From the NCBI RefSeq assembly GCF_001984035.1, contig NZ_CP019449.1, positions 2,170,001 through 2,234,000 on the forward strand: a stretch of DNA of 64,000 nucleotides. The letters are read 5' to 3'. Shown one piece after another: positions 8,103 to 18,342 of this stretch. The stretch's first letter is position 1; the number at the start of each line of letters is the position of its first letter. The stretch is from Sphingopyxis sp. QXT-31. Lineage in GTDB: Bacteria; Pseudomonadota; Alphaproteobacteria; Sphingomonadales; Sphingomonadaceae. Below the pieces are notes generated by a model. It ran no database searches, was not told the DNA's origin, and saw only the letters and a list, made by a program, of their open reading frames with translations. The position numbers and the translations under genes are program-made.

Positions 8103-11100
8103 TCAATAATAGTCCTGAAGCGGCTTCACTTCAAGACTGTGCGAGCGCAACGCTCCAATGGCCTGAGTGGCTGCATCGCTGGCCGCCGCGGTGGTATAAT
8201 ATGCGATGTCGGCCGCCAGCGCCGACGCGCGGATCGACTGCGAGTCCTGAAGGCTCTGCCACCCCTCGGTGGTGTTGAAGATCAGTTGCACGTCGCCGTC
8301 CTTGATCCGGTCGACGATATGCGGGCGGCCCTCGGCGACCTTGTTAACGCGTTCCACCGCTATGCCCTGTCCGTCGAGATAGTCGGCGGTGCCGCCGGTC
8401 GCGATGACGCGCCAGCCCCAGGCGCGAAGCTGGCGGACCGCGCCCACGATGCGTGGCTTGTCGCTGTCCTTGACCGACACGAACAGCCGCCCGTCGGTCG
8501 GCAGCCGGTCGCCCGCGCCGAGCTGTGCCTTGGCAAAGGCCAGGTTGAAATTACTGTCGATTCCCATGACTTCGCCGGTGGACTTCATTTCGGGCGACAG
8601 CACCGGGTCGGTCCCGGGGAAGCGCGCGAAGGGGAAGACCGCTTCCTTCACCGCGACATGCGCGATGTCGCGGTTGATCTTCGGCAGGTCGGCAAGCTTC
8701 TCGCCCGCCATCACCCGCGCCGCGATCTTCGCGATCGGCGACCCGACGGCCTTGGCGACGAAGGGCACGGTGCGGCTCGCGCGCGGGTTGACCTCGATGA
8801 GGTACACCTCGTTGCCCTTGACCGCGAACTGGATGTTCATCAGCCCGCGAACCTCGAGCGCGCGCGCCAGCGCATCGGTCTGACGCTCGATCTCGGCGAC
8901 GATCTCGGCCGACAGGCTGTAGGGGGGGATCGAGCAGGCGCTGTCGCCCGAATGGACGCCGGCTTCCTCGATATGCTGGAGCACGCCCGCGACGACCACG
9001 TCGGTGCCGTCGCAGAGCGCATCGACGTCGACCTCGATCGCGTCGCGCAGATAGCGGTCGATCAGCACCGGCGAATCGCCCGACACCTGCACCGCGGTCT
9101 CGATATAATTTTCGAGCTGCGCCTGATCGTCGACGATCTCCATCGCGCGGCCGCCGAGCACATAGGAGGGGCGCGTCAGCACCGGGTAACCGATGCGCGC
9201 CGCGACCGCGACGGCTTCCTCGCGGCTGCGCGCGATGCCGTTCTCGGGCTGTTTCAGGCCGAGCTTGTTGACCAGCGCCGCAAAGCGCTCGCGGTCCTCG
9301 GCGAGGTCGATCGCGTCGGGCGAGGTGCCGAGGATCGGGATGCCCGCGTCGGACAAGGCTTGCGCCAGCTTCAGCGGCGTCTGCCCGCCGAACTGGACGA
9401 TGACCCCGACCAGCGTGCCCTTCGACATTTCGACGTGCAGGATCTCGAGCACATCCTCGGCGGTCAGCGGCTCGAAATAGAGGCGATCCGAGGTGTCGTA
9501 ATCGGTGCTCACCGTCTCCGGGTTGCAGTTGATCATGATCGTCTCGTAACCCGCTTCCTCGAGCGCGAAGCACGCGTGGCAGCAGCAATAATCGAACTCG
9601 ATCCCCTGCCCGATCCGGTTCGGGCCGCCGCCCAGGATGACGATCTTCTGCCGCTCCGACGGGTTCGCCTCGCACTCGGGGGTGCCGAAGGTCGGCGCCT
9701 CATAGGTCGAATAGAGATAGGGCGTCTGCGCCTGGAACTCGGCGGCGCAGGTGTCGATGGTCTTGAACACCGGGCGCACGCCGAGCTTGTGGCGCAGCGC
9801 GCGCACTTCGGCCTCGGTCACCCCGCCGGTCATCGCCTTGACCGCCTCGTGGATCAGGCCCGAACCACGCGCGGTCGCGCGGCGGGTGCCAGGGTGAAGG
9901 TTCGCCGACTGGAGCGCCAGATAGGCGAGCCGCTTGTCCGAAAAGCCCATCGCCTTCAGCTGGCGCAGCCCTTCGGCATCGCGCGGCAGGCCGTCGCGGC
10001 ACACTTGCTTCTCGGCGTCGACGATTTCTTCGATGCGTTCGAGGAACCACATGTCGTAACCGGCGACACGGTTGATCTCGGTCAGCGGCAGCCCTTCGCG
10101 GATCGCCTGCGCGGCGTTGAGCAGCCGGTCGGGGGTGCGCTTGGCGAGCTCGCTGCGCAGCACGTCGTGGCTCGCGCCGACCAGCCGGTCGACGAAATTG
10201 AAGCCCGACAGGCCGGTCTCCAGCCCGCGCAGCGCCTTCTGCAGGCTCTCGTGGATGGTGCGCCCGATCGCCATCACCTCGCCGACCGACTTCATCGCGG
10301 TCGACAAGGTCGCCTCGGCGCCCTTGAACTTCTCGAAGGCGAAGCGCGGGATTTTGGTGACGACATAGTCGATCGTCGGTTCGAACGACGCCGGGGTGAC
10401 CCCGGTGATGTCGTTCATGATCTCGTCGAGCGTGTAGCCGACCGCGAGCTTTGCCGCGACCTTGGCGATCGGGAAACCGGTCGCCTTCGACGCCAGCGCC
10501 GACGAGCGCGACACCCGCGGGTTCATCTCGATCACGATCAGGCGGCCGTCGGCCGGGTTCACCGCGAACTGGACGTTCGACCCGCCGGTTTCGACCCCGA
10601 TCTCGCGCAGGCACGCGATGCTCGCGTTGCGCATGATCTGATATTCCTTGTCGGTCAGCGTCAACGCTGGCGCGACGGTGATGCTGTCGCCGGTGTGCAC
10701 GCCCATCGGATCGACGTTCTCGATCGAACAGATGATGATGCAATTGTCCTTGCGATCGCGCACCACCTCCATCTCATATTCTTTCCAGCCGAGGAGCGAT
10801 TCCTCGATCAGGACCTCGGTCGTCGGCGAGGCGATCAGGCCGCCCCGGACGATATGCTCGAATTCCTCGCGGTTGTACGCGATGCCGCCGCCGGTGCCGC
10901 CGAGCGTGAACGACGGGCGGATGATCGAGGGCAGTCCGGTGCGTTCGAGCACCGCAAAGGCTTCGTCGAGCGTGTGCGCGACACCGCTGCGCGCGCTTTC
11001 CAGCCCGATCTTGTCCATCGCGTCGCGGAACTTCTGCCGGTCCTCGGCCTTGTCGATCGCCTCGGCATCGGCGCCGATCATCTCGACGCCGTACTTCGTC

Positions 11101-11423
11101 AGCGTGCCGTCGTTGAACAGCGCCAGCGCGGTGTTGAGCGCGGTCTGCCCGCCCATCGTCGGCAGCACCGCGTCGGGGCGCTCCTTGGCGATGATCTTCG
11201 CGACGATCTCGGGCGTGATCGGCTCGACATAGGTCGCGTCGGCGAGGTCGGGATCGGTCATGATCGTCGCCGGGTTGGAGTTGACGAGGACGATGCGATA
11301 GCCCTCCTCCTTCAACGCCTTGATCGCCTGCGTCCCCGAATAGTCGAACTCGCACGCCTGGCCGATAACGATCGGGCCGGCGCCGATGACGAGGATGGAT
11401 TGGATGTCGGTTCTTTTGGGCAT
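8103..11423 (-). CDS. carB: Carbamoyl-phosphate synthase, large subunit
   Basis: CarB makes carbamoyl phosphate from bicarbonate, ATP and ammonia delivered by CarA, feeding arginine and pyrimidine synthesis. At 1106 residues it has the usual two ATP-grasp halves. The N-half ([36 protein letters not shown]) forms carboxyphosphate. The C-half ([33 protein letters not shown]) makes the final product, and a C-terminal MGS-like allosteric domain ([12 protein letters not shown]) follows. An insertion of about 30 residues relative to E. coli is normal for alphaproteobacteria. The start overlaps no other gene. Transcription from carA must cross the DUF559 cassette or use a promoter near 11424-11440. 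Confidence 0.98.
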   Translation of the reverse strand: MPKRTDIQSILVIGAGPIVIGQACEFDYSGTQAIKALKEEGYRIVLVNSNPATIMTDPDLADATYVEPITPEIVAKIIAKERPDAVLPTMGGQTALNTALALFNDGTLTKYGVEMIGADAEAIDKAEDRQKFRDAMDKIGLESARSGVAHTLDEAFAVLERTGLPSIIRPSFTLGGTGGGIAYNREEFEHIVRGGLIASPTTEVLIEESLLGWKEYEMEVVRDRKDNCIIICSIENVDPMGVHTGDSITVAPALTLTDKEYQIMRNASIACLREIGVETGGSNVQFAVNPADGRLIVIEMNPRVSRSSALASKATGFPIAKVAAKLAVGYTLDEIMNDITGVTPASFEPTIDYVVTKIPRFAFEKFKGAEATLSTAMKSVGEVMAIGRTIHESLQKALRGLETGLSGFNFVDRLVGASHDVLRSELAKRTPDRLLNAAQAIREGLPLTEINRVAGYDMWFLERIEEIVDAEKQVCRDGLPRDAEGLRQLKAMGFSDKRLAYLALQSANLHPGTRRATARGSGLIHEAVKAMTGGVTEAEVRALRHKLGVRPVFKTIDTCAAEFQAQTPYLYSTYEAPTFGTPECEANPSERQKIVILGGGPNRIGQGIEFDYCCCHACFALEEAGYETIMINCNPETVSTDYDTSDRLYFEPLTAEDVLEILHVEMSKGTLVGVIVQFGGQTPLKLAQALSDAGIPILGTSPDAIDLAEDRERFAALVNKLGLKQPENGIARSREEAVAVAARIGYPVLTRPSYVLGGRAMEIVDDQAQLENYIETAVQVSGDSPVLIDRYLRDAIEVDVDALCDGTDVVVAGVLQHIEEAGVHSGDSACSIPPYSLSAEIVAEIERQTDALARALEVRGLMNIQFAVKGNEVYLIEVNPRASRTVPFVAKAVGSPIAKIAARVMAGEKLADLPKINRDIAHVAVKEAVFPFARFPGTDPVLSPEMKSTGEVMGIDSNFNLAFAKAQLGAGDRLPTDGRLFVSVKDSDKPRIVGAVRQLRAWGWRVIATGGTADYLDGQGIAVERVNKVAEGRPHIVDRIKDGDVQLIFNTTEGWQSLQDSQSIRASALAADIAYYTTAAASDAATQAIGALRSHSLEVKPLQDYY

Positions 11424-11441
11424 TATGGCACTCTATAAACG

Positions 11442-11498
11442 CCCTCGCCCCCTTTAGGGGGAGAGGGAAGAGCCGCGAAGCGGCGAAGGGAGAGGGGG
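11442..11498. repeat. Palindromic repeat family C, copy 1 (left of DUF559)
   Basis: This unit of about 57 bp contains two nested hairpins: CCCCCTTTAGGGGG and GCCGCGAAGCGGC. It begins CCCTCG and ends GAGAGGGGG. It lies between the carB start and the divergent DUF559 gene. It matches copies 2 (11866-11922) and 3 (11955-12014, inverted), with copy 3 nearly identical apart from the hairpin loops. Confidence 0.88.
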
Positions 11499-11506
11499 AA
11501 CAGCAG

Positions 11507-11863
11507 ATGACGAAGCGCGACATCCCGACCCGAAATTTTGCGAAGACGCTGCGTACGGAGCAGACGCCGCCCGAAGCGGCGTTGTGGAATATCGTTCGCG
11601 CCAAACGCCTCGGCGGCGTCAAATTCGTCCGCCAACTCCCGATCGCGCCGTATGTCGCCGACTTCGCGGCGCGCGAGGCGCGACTGGTGATCGAACTCGA
11701 CGGCGACAGCCACGCTGGGCGTGAAGCCTATGACGCGGCGCGCACCGCCTTCATCGAGGGCAAGGGCTACCGCGTCATCCGCTTCACCAACGGCGACGTG
11801 CTGACCAACCCCGCAGGTGTCGCCCGCGCCATATTGGTCGCGCTCGGCAACGACTTCACCTAA
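11507..11863 (+). CDS. DUF559 endonuclease-like protein
   Basis: DUF559 proteins have a restriction-endonuclease-like fold related to Vsr mismatch endonuclease; most are uncharacterised. This one has 118 residues, the full domain. It shows EAALW (23-27), KFVRQLPIAPYVADF (39-53), VIELDGDSH (61-69) and GYRVIRF (87-93). Likely catalytic residues are Asp52, Glu63, Asp65 and His69. It is encoded against carA and carB in the middle of the car operon. Copies of one palindromic repeat lie directly on both sides, suggesting that gene and repeats arrived together. No partner methylase is nearby. Any role in DNA repair or in moving the repeat is inference. Confidence 0.88.
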   Translation: MTKRDIPTRNFAKTLRTEQTPPEAALWNIVRAKRLGGVKFVRQLPIAPYVADFAAREARLVIELDGDSHAGREAYDAARTAFIEGKGYRVIRFTNGDVLTNPAGVARAILVALGNDFT

Positions 11864-11865
11864 CT

Positions 11866-11922
11866 CCCTCGCCCCCTTAAGGGGGAGAGGGACGGCGACC
11901 GCAGGGAGCCAAGGAGAGGGGG
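11866..11922. repeat. Palindromic repeat family C, copy 2 (right of DUF559)
   Basis: It starts three bases after the DUF559 stop and has the same orientation as copy 1. The outer parts (CCCTCGCCCCCTTAAGGGGG and GGAGAGGGGGC) are conserved, while the second hairpin is diverged (GGCGACCGCAGGGAGCC). Confidence 0.88.
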
Positions 11923-11954
11923 CATGCAAGAAGCGCAGGCCAAGGACGCGAACT

Positions 11955-12014
11955 CGCCCCCTCTCCCTTCGCCGCATACGCGGCTTTTCCCTCTCCCCCT
12001 GAAGGGGGCGAGGG
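11955..12014. repeat. Palindromic repeat family C, copy 3 (inverted)
   Basis: This is the reverse complement of copy 1 with a slightly changed loop (GCCGCATACGCGGC). Copies 2 and 3 therefore form a head-to-head pair of the BIME type to the right of the DUF559 gene, separated by about 32 bp. Confidence 0.88.
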
Positions 12015-12033
12015 AGAAAGGCTGCATGATCGC

Positions 12034-12339
12034 TCACTGCACATTCCGATCGACGCCGATCTGCGGGTCGGTCCCGCCGACTTCGGCGATGAAGTCGAGC
12101 ACCGGCCGCGCCGTCGCCGCGACCCACGCCGCGTCGGGCACGACATCCGCATATTCGAAGATCAGGTGATGCCGCCCGACCCCCCGCGCTTCGCCGAACC
12201 CGCGCGCCTCGGCGAGCTGCACCGCCTCATAGGGCAGCCGCCGCGCGCAAGTGATGTTGAGCCGCACCCCCGCGCCCCAGCGCTCGGGATGCGCCGCCGC
12301 ATCGGCCGCCAGCGCGTCGAGCTGGTCGGCGAAGCTCAT
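12034..12339 (-). CDS. Hypothetical protein coupled to carA
   Basis: This 101-residue soluble protein of unknown function begins MSFADQLDALAADAAAHPERW and contains an aromatic/His-rich centre (GVGRHHLIFEYADVVPDAAW). Its ATG overlaps the carA stop (ATGA), so it is translationally coupled to carA. No signal peptide or membrane segment is visible. A family could not be recognised. The overlap and GC-rich codon use argue that it is a real gene. Confidence 0.65.
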   Translation of the reverse strand: MSFADQLDALAADAAAHPERWGAGVRLNITCARRLPYEAVQLAEARGFGEARGVGRHHLIFEYADVVPDAAWVAATARPVLDFIAEVGGTDPQIGVDRNVQ

Positions 12340-13532
12340 TTCAGCCCGCCCACGAACTTCTCGAACAGGTAGAAGCTGTCTTGCGGCCCCGGGCTCGCCT
12401 CGGGGTGATATTGCACGCTGAACGCATTCTTCCCCGTGATCGCGATGCCGCAGTTCGACCCGTCGAACAGGCTGCGGTGCGTCTCGACCACGCCCTTGGG
12501 CAAGGTCGCGGTGTCGACCGCGAAGCCGTGGTTCATGCTGGTAATCTCGACCACGCCGTCATCGAAATCGCCGCCGACGCGCTGTACAGGATGGTTCGCG
12601 CCGCGGTGGCCTTGATGCATCTTTACGGTCTTGGCGCCCGCCGCCAGCCCGAGCAGCTGATGGCCGAGGCAGATGCCGAAGATCGGCACGTTACGCTCGA
12701 GCAGCCCCTTGATCACCGGCACCGCATATTCGCCCGTCGCGGCGGGATCGCCCGGGCCGTTCGACAGGAATACGCCTGCGGGGCGCAGTGCCATGATGTC
12801 GTCGAGCCCGGTCTTGGCAGGTACCACCGTGACCCGCGCGCCGGCCTTGACCAGGTTGCGGAAGATATTGTCCTTCGCGCCATAGTCGACCGCGACGACA
12901 TGCGGCGCGGCGTCGCCCGCGCGCTTGTGGTCCGAGACCTCATAGCCCGAGCCGAGGTGCCACACGCCCGCGTCCCACGCACCCTGCCGTTCGCGCGTCA
13001 CCGTCTTGGCGAGGTCCATGCCCTCCAGCCCCGGCCAGCCCTGTGCCAGCAGCAGCAGCCGGTCGATGTCGAACTGGCCGTCGGGGCTGTGCGCGACGAC
13101 GCCGGTCGGCGCGCCCGCGTCGCGGATGCGGCGGGTCAGCGCGCGCGTGTCGATGCCGGCGAGCCCGATCAGCCCCTGCGCCTTCATCCAGTCGGGCAGC
13201 GTCTGCACGCTGCGAAAGCTGCTCGGCGCCGTCGGCAGCTCGCGCGTGATGCAACCGATCGCGGCGCGCTTTTCACGCTCCATATCCTCGGGATTCGCGC
13301 CGACATTGCCGATGTGCGGAAAGGTGAAGGTGATGATCTGGCCCGCGTAAGAGGGGTCGGTCAGGATTTCCTGATAGCCGGTCATCGCGGTGTTGAAACA
13401 AATCTCGCCTACGCCCGCCCCTGCGGCGCCATAGCCCAGCCCCCACAGGATCGTGCCGTCGGCCAGGACGAGGACGCCGGTGGCACCGGCAGGGGGCGTT
13501 TTGGGCGCGGCAGAGGGGTTGGCTGGTGCCAT
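12336..13532 (-). CDS. carA: Carbamoyl-phosphate synthase, small subunit
   Basis: CarA is the glutaminase subunit that hydrolyses glutamine and channels ammonia to CarB. The N-terminal CPSase domain begins near residue 18 (VLVLADGTILWGLGYGA). The class I glutamine amidotransferase domain follows, with nucleophile Cys288 in FGICLGHQ and the partner His376/Glu378 in YHPEAS. The loop signature SNGPGDP is at 257-263. It has 398 residues, of normal length. It is the first gene of the car operon; the 130-bp gap to divergent yqeY should hold both promoters. Confidence 0.97.
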   Translation of the reverse strand: MAPANPSAAPKTPPAGATGVLVLADGTILWGLGYGAAGAGVGEICFNTAMTGYQEILTDPSYAGQIITFTFPHIGNVGANPEDMEREKRAAIGCITRELPTAPSSFRSVQTLPDWMKAQGLIGLAGIDTRALTRRIRDAGAPTGVVAHSPDGQFDIDRLLLLAQGWPGLEGMDLAKTVTRERQGAWDAGVWHLGSGYEVSDHKRAGDAAPHVVAVDYGAKDNIFRNLVKAGARVTVVPAKTGLDDIMALRPAGVFLSNGPGDPAATGEYAVPVIKGLLERNVPIFGICLGHQLLGLAAGAKTVKMHQGHRGANHPVQRVGGDFDDGVVEITSMNHGFAVDTATLPKGVVETHRSLFDGSNCGIAITGKNAFSVQYHPEASPGPQDSFYLFEKFVGGLK

Positions 13533-13664
13533 TCAACATGCTCCGGACGGGGGGCTAAACGGCCGACCAAGTAGGCGGCAAAAAAGTGATTCACAAGCTA
13601 TCCGATTCGGAAACTTGCCGCTAGAGAGGGCCTTTCCGAAATTTGCAGCGCATGGGAACACGCA

Positions 13665-14117
13665 ATGATTCGTGACGACATCAAGGCTGCGCAGGTTGCC
13701 GCGATGAAGGGCGGCGACAAGGCGCGGCTCGGTACCATCCGGCTGATGCTGGCCAAGATCAAGGACAAGGACATCGAACTGCGCACCGGCACCGCGCCGG
13801 CCGACGACGACGTGCTCGTTACCGACGTGCTCCAGAAGATGGTGAAACAGCGCCGCGAGTCGATCGCGATGTACGAACAGGGCGGCCGCCAGGAACTCGC
13901 CGACATCGAGGCGGCGGAAGTCGCGGTGATCGAGGACTTCCTGCCCGCGCAGCTTTCGGACGAGGAAGCAACCGCCGCGATCAAGACCATTGTCGACGAA
14001 CTCGGCGCGACGAGCCTCAAGGACATGGGCAAGGTGATGGCCGCGGTGAAGGACCGGCTGGGCTCGCAGCTCGACATGAGCAAGGCGAGCGGGTGGGTGA
14101 AGGCGGCTTTGAGCTAA
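13665..14117 (+). CDS. yqeY: GatB/YqeY domain protein
   Basis: YqeY proteins resemble the tail domain of the amidotransferase subunit GatB and may interact with tRNA, but their role is unsettled. The 150-residue protein shows the family hallmarks: an N-terminal helix (IRDDIKAAQVAAMKGGDKARLGTI), the motif RRESIAMYEQGGR (about 63-75), and FLPAQLSDEE followed by the compact domain LKDMGKVMAAVKDRL. It precedes dnaG and rpoD, an order seen widely in Proteobacteria. A GC-rich palindrome (about 14128-14157) without a T-run lies between it and dnaG. Confidence 0.92.
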   Translation: MIRDDIKAAQVAAMKGGDKARLGTIRLMLAKIKDKDIELRTGTAPADDDVLVTDVLQKMVKQRRESIAMYEQGGRQELADIEAAEVAVIEDFLPAQLSDEEATAAIKTIVDELGATSLKDMGKVMAAVKDRLGSQLDMSKASGWVKAALS

Positions 14118-14172
14118 ACCCTAACGCCCCGCCCCGCTTGCGGGCGGGCGCGGGGGTGGGCATATCCATATT

Positions 14173-15972
14173 ATGGCGCTCACCCCGCAATGGCTGGACG
14201 AACTGCGTTCGCGCATCACGCTGTCGACCCTGATCGGGCGCTCGGTGAAGGTCACGCGCGCCGGCCGCGAATATAAGGCCTGCTGCCCCTTCCATAACGA
14301 AAAGACGCCCAGCTTCACGATCAACGACGAGAAAGGCTTCTACCATTGCTTCGGCTGCAGCGCCCACGGCGATGCGATCCGCTGGATGACCGATCAGCGC
14401 GGCCTCTCCTTCATGGACGCGGTCAAGGAACTCGCCGCCGAGGCCGGCATGGAGGTCCCCGCCGCCGACCCGCGCGCCGCCAAAAAGGCCGAGGAGGCAG
14501 CGAGCTTGCGCGATGTTGTCCAGGCCGCGGCCGACTGGTTCACCCAGCAGCTCGGCAGCAGCAACGGCGCCCCGGCGCGCGACTATCTGGCGAAGCGCGG
14601 CATCTCGGAGGCGACGCGCAAGGCCTTCGGCTTCGGCCTCGCCCCCGACAGCCGCAGCGCGCTCAAGGAAGCGCTCAAGAAATTCCCGACCGCGATGCTC
14701 GTCGAATCGGGCATGCTCATCGCGGTCGATGAGAAGGAGCCTTACGACCGCTTCCGCGGCCGGCTGATGATCCCGATCCGCGACGCGCGCGGCCGCGTGA
14801 TCGCGTTCGGCGGGCGCATCCTCGGCGACGGCGAGCCCAAATATCTGAATTCGCCCGACACGCCGCTCTTCGACAAGGGGCGCACGCTCTACAATCTCGA
14901 CAAGGCCTCGCCCGCCTCGCGCCAGACGAACCGCATCATCGTCGTCGAGGGCTATATGGACGTCATCGCGCTCGCCGAGGCGGGGATCGTTGACGCCGTC
15001 GCGCCTCTCGGCACCGCGCTGACCGAGAACCAGCTCGGCATGATCTGGCGCATGGTAGACGAACCAGTTCTCTGCTTCGACGGCGATAACGCAGGAACGA
15101 AAGCGGCAAGGAGAGCCGCGAACTTGGCAATCAAGATTTTGCCTAACGGTAAAACCGTAAAAATTGCACAATTGCCTCCGGGCCAAGACCCGGATGATGT
15201 GGTCCGGAATCAAGGAAGCCAAACATTTGAAAACCTGATTGCGGGCGCTGTACCGTTGTCAGAGTTCACTTATCAGTCAACGCTTCTGGAAACAAACTTC
15301 AACGTCCCTGAAGGAAGAGCCAAGCTTCTAAATTCGCTCACTGAAATCGCGGATTCTACGCCGGACAAGGTGATCTCAGATCAGTACAGGAGCTGGTTCA
15401 AAACACGCTTTTATCAGGATTTCGGATGGAACGCGAAAGACCGACACACCATCTACCAGTCAGCTATCGCGACTTCCGAAAAACAGAACATCGTTCTGTA
15501 CAAATCATACGTGAGAAGCGCATTCCACGCCGCTTCGCGGTTCCCGCAATTCTTGCTGAATCACTATGAAAGCATTGGCGCGATCAAGATGCTCGACGAC
15601 AAAATTTACGATGACCTGAAGCGCTGGCAGGACGTCATTTGTGATTTCTTGTTCAAAAACCCTGGAAGTGACGATGACGCCATTGCTCAAATCGTGGCGA
15701 GGGGCGAGTTCGATTCAATTCACAAATTTGATCTCCAAAAGGATCTTCGATTTAGCTGGAACATAGAGCCTGAACTCGTCCAAGAACGCCTGCCAAAATT
15801 CATAAATTTCCTTGCCGTTGAGACCGATTTGAATCTGGAATTCGAGAGGCTGGATAGAGACCTGATCAACAACTTCTCCCCTGAAACATACGACGCGATC
15901 CAAAGGCGCCAACAGCTTCTGAGGGCCGAGCGCTCAAGGCTCTATGGTGAGGCGTTGGATTGGATGGACTAA
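14173..15972 (+). CDS. dnaG: DNA primase DnaG (composition-chimeric)
   Basis: DnaG synthesises RNA primers at the replication fork. The CHC2 zinc site is Cys38, His41, Cys59 and Cys62. The TOPRIM catalytic residues are Glu259 (VVEGYMDV) and Asp303/Asp305 (CFDGDNAG). At 599 residues the protein is near normal size and the frame is intact. From about base 15060 (residue 297, just before the DGD motif) to the stop, the DNA changes sharply. Hand counts give 157/240 GC for 14821-15060 but 112/240 for 15121-15360, with many AT-ending codons. The N-terminal half looks native and the C-terminal half, including the helicase-binding region, looks foreign. It is followed by rpoD. Confidence 0.95.
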   Translation: MALTPQWLDELRSRITLSTLIGRSVKVTRAGREYKACCPFHNEKTPSFTINDEKGFYHCFGCSAHGDAIRWMTDQRGLSFMDAVKELAAEAGMEVPAADPRAAKKAEEAASLRDVVQAAADWFTQQLGSSNGAPARDYLAKRGISEATRKAFGFGLAPDSRSALKEALKKFPTAMLVESGMLIAVDEKEPYDRFRGRLMIPIRDARGRVIAFGGRILGDGEPKYLNSPDTPLFDKGRTLYNLDKASPASRQTNRIIVVEGYMDVIALAEAGIVDAVAPLGTALTENQLGMIWRMVDEPVLCFDGDNAGTKAARRAANLAIKILPNGKTVKIAQLPPGQDPDDVVRNQGSQTFENLIAGAVPLSEFTYQSTLLETNFNVPEGRAKLLNSLTEIADSTPDKVISDQYRSWFKTRFYQDFGWNAKDRHTIYQSAIATSEKQNIVLYKSYVRSAFHAASRFPQFLLNHYESIGAIKMLDDKIYDDLKRWQDVICDFLFKNPGSDDDAIAQIVARGEFDSIHKFDLQKDLRFSWNIEPELVQERLPKFINFLAVETDLNLEFERLDRDLINNFSPETYDAIQRRQQLLRAERSRLYGEALDWMD

Positions 15973-16217
15973 GCGCCGGTGGGCTTGACAACTCAAGCCG
16001 TCGCGAAGGGCTTGATTGCGAGGGGTTGCTTGCCATATTGGGGGCAATGAAAGTGTATAATAGGGCAACGACATTGCTTAGAGCCCGCGGATTGCACTTC
16101 TCATTCAATCGATGGCTGGAAAGCGACAGAGGCCGAAGTGGCGCGAAAACTGCGGCACTCCACCTCCAAACGTGCAGTCCGAACAGCTCATTAGTGCCCC
16201 TTAGGCAGGAACCGTAA
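15973..16217 (+). promoter_or_regulatory. AT-rich spacer with candidate rpoD promoter
   Basis: This 245-bp spacer continues the low-GC composition of the dnaG 3' half. It holds a perfect -10 box, TATAAT at 16056-16061, with TTGCCA at 16030-16035 as a poor -35 candidate at 20-bp spacing. No convincing gene is seen. The short frame at 15960-16217 has no ribosome site or recognisable protein. Confidence 0.45.
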
Positions 16218-18239
16218 ATGGCCACCAAGAACACCGACACCGATACCGACACCGACGGCCCGCTGATCGACCTGAACGAGGCCGATGTCAAAAAGCTGAT
16301 CGCGCGCGGCAAGAAGCGCGGTTACCTGACCTATGACGAGTTGAATGCGGCGCTGCCGCAGGACGAGATGTCGTCGGAGCAGATCGAGGACATCATGTCG
16401 GCGATCTCCGACATGGGCATCAACATCGTCGAGAGCGACGAGGACGTCCAGGAAGAGGCCGACCAGGAACCCGACGACGAGGTCGACGTCAGCGCCGGCA
16501 CCGGTTCGCTGTCGAACCCCGCGATCGAGAAGAAGAAGGAAACGGTCGATCGCACCGACGATCCCGTCCGCATGTACCTGCGCGAAATGGGCGCGGTCGA
16601 ACTGCTCAGCCGCGAGGGCGAAATCGCGATCGCGAAGCGCATCGAGGCGGGCCGCGACACGATGATCCTGGGACTGTGCGAAAGCCCGCTGACCTTCAAC
16701 GCGATCATCGAATGGTCGAACGCGCTCAACAACGGCGACATGCAGCTGCGCGAGATCGTCGATCTCGAAGCGATGCTGTCGAAGGATCCGGCGCCCGAAA
16801 ACCTCGAGGAAGAGGGCGCCGAGGATGACGGCGAGATCAGCGAAAAGACCGCCGGCGTCTCGTTCAAGGACGAGGACGAGGTCGAGGAAGAGCCCGCCGC
16901 CAGCGATGACGACGAGGACGGCGAAGGCACCTCGGGCAAGCGCGAGAGCTTCGAGGAAGACGACGAGGACAATACGCTGAGCCTCGCGGCGATGGAGGAA
17001 TTGCTCAAGCCCGACGCGCTCGAGAAATTCGCCAACATCACCAAGAGCTTCAAGGCCTTTTCGAAGCTGCAGGAAACCCGGCTAGACGCGCTGTCGGGCA
17101 TCGGCGAATTTCCGGCGGCATCGGAAAAGAAATATCACAAGCTGCGCGAGGACCTCACCGCGCAGGTCGAAGGCGTGCAGTTCCACAACACCAAGATCGA
17201 ATATCTCGTCGACCAGCTCTACAGCTACAACCGCCGCCTGACCGCATTGGGCGGCCAGATGCTGCGCCTCGCCGAGCGCCACAAGGTGCCGCGCAAGGCG
17301 TTCCTCGACAATTATGTCGGGCGCGAGCTCGAAGAAACCTGGCTCGAGGCGGTCGGTTCGATCGACAAGAAATGGGCCGCCTTCGCCGAGAACGAAGCGA
17401 GCGCGGTCGATCGCATCCGCGTGGAAATCAGCGAAATCGCCCAGGCCGCGGGCATGAGCCTGACCGAATTCCGCCGCGTCGTGAACATGGTCCAGAAGGG
17501 CGAGCGCGAAGCCCGCATCGCTAAGAAGGAAATGGTCGAGGCGAATTTGCGCCTCGTGATCTCGATCGCCAAGAAATACACGAACCGCGGCCTGCAGTTC
17601 CTCGACCTCATCCAGGAAGGCAATATCGGCCTGATGAAGGCGGTCGACAAGTTCGAGTACCGCCGCGGCTACAAGTTCTCGACCTATGCGACCTGGTGGA
17701 TCCGGCAGGCGATCACCCGCTCGATCGCCGACCAGGCGCGCACGATCCGTATCCCGGTCCATATGATCGAGACGATCAACAAGCTGGTGCGTTGCAGCCG
17801 CCAGTTCCTCCACGAGAGCGGCCGCGAGCCGACGCCCGAGGAAATGGCCGAGCGCCTGTCGATGCCGCTCGAAAAGGTCCGCAAGGTGATGAAGATCGCC
17901 AAGGAGCCGATCAGCCTCGAAACGCCGATCGGCGACGAGGAAGACAGCCACCTCGGCGATTTCATCGAGGACAAGAATGCCGTCATCCCGGTCGATGCCG
18001 CGGTGCAGTCGAACCTCAAGGAAACGGTCACGCGCGTGCTCGCGTCGCTCACCCCGCGCGAGGAACGTGTCCTGCGCATGCGCTTCGGCATCGGCATGAA
18101 CACCGACCACACGCTCGAGGAAGTCGGCCAGCAGTTCAGCGTGACGCGCGAGCGTATTCGCCAGATCGAGGCGAAGGCGCTGAGGAAGCTCAAGCACCCG
18201 AGCCGCAGCCGCAAGATGCGGTCGTTCCTCGACCAGTAA
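16218..18239 (+). CDS. rpoD: RNA polymerase primary sigma factor RpoD
   Basis: This is the housekeeping sigma-70, of 673 residues. Region 1.1 lies in the first 90 residues ([21 protein letters not shown]). Region 1.2 is near 112-148 ([20 protein letters not shown]). A long acidic non-conserved region runs to about 360. Region 2, about 437-515, contains the -10 binding and melting helix ([17 protein letters not shown]). Regions 3 and 4 follow, with the -35 helix-turn-helix ([20 protein letters not shown]). A short TDTDTDTD run from ACCGAC repeats sits at residues 6-13. Composition returns to high GC here. Confidence 0.98.
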   Translation: MATKNTDTDTDTDGPLIDLNEADVKKLIARGKKRGYLTYDELNAALPQDEMSSEQIEDIMSAISDMGINIVESDEDVQEEADQEPDDEVDVSAGTGSLSNPAIEKKKETVDRTDDPVRMYLREMGAVELLSREGEIAIAKRIEAGRDTMILGLCESPLTFNAIIEWSNALNNGDMQLREIVDLEAMLSKDPAPENLEEEGAEDDGEISEKTAGVSFKDEDEVEEEPAASDDDEDGEGTSGKRESFEEDDEDNTLSLAAMEELLKPDALEKFANITKSFKAFSKLQETRLDALSGIGEFPAASEKKYHKLREDLTAQVEGVQFHNTKIEYLVDQLYSYNRRLTALGGQMLRLAERHKVPRKAFLDNYVGRELEETWLEAVGSIDKKWAAFAENEASAVDRIRVEISEIAQAAGMSLTEFRRVVNMVQKGEREARIAKKEMVEANLRLVISIAKKYTNRGLQFLDLIQEGNIGLMKAVDKFEYRRGYKFSTYATWWIRQAITRSIADQARTIRIPVHMIETINKLVRCSRQFLHESGREPTPEEMAERLSMPLEKVRKVMKIAKEPISLETPIGDEEDSHLGDFIEDKNAVIPVDAAVQSNLKETVTRVLASLTPREERVLRMRFGIGMNTDHTLEEVGQQFSVTRERIRQIEAKALRKLKHPSRSRKMRSFLDQ

Positions 18240-18262
18240 GCGCGGTTTGCTGGGTTAGATTT

Positions 18263-18296
18263 AGGGCGCGGGGTAAGATCCGCGCCCTTTTTCTTT
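18263..18296 (+). terminator. Rho-independent terminator of rpoD
   Basis: The stem AGGGCGCGG/CCGCGCCCT (18263-18271 and 18280-18288) has an 8-nt loop and is followed by TTTTCTTTT. It starts 24 bp after the rpoD stop. Confidence 0.92.
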
Positions 18297-18342
18297 TGGG
18301 GCGCAAGCGCGAGGGCCGCTTTCGGGCGAGAGCGGACGTTGA

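Noticed and set aside
8139..11438. A 1099-codon open frame antisense to carB
   Set aside because: It mirrors carB exactly and its translation is Arg/Asp/His-rich low-complexity. High GC3 keeps antisense frames open; carB is certain.
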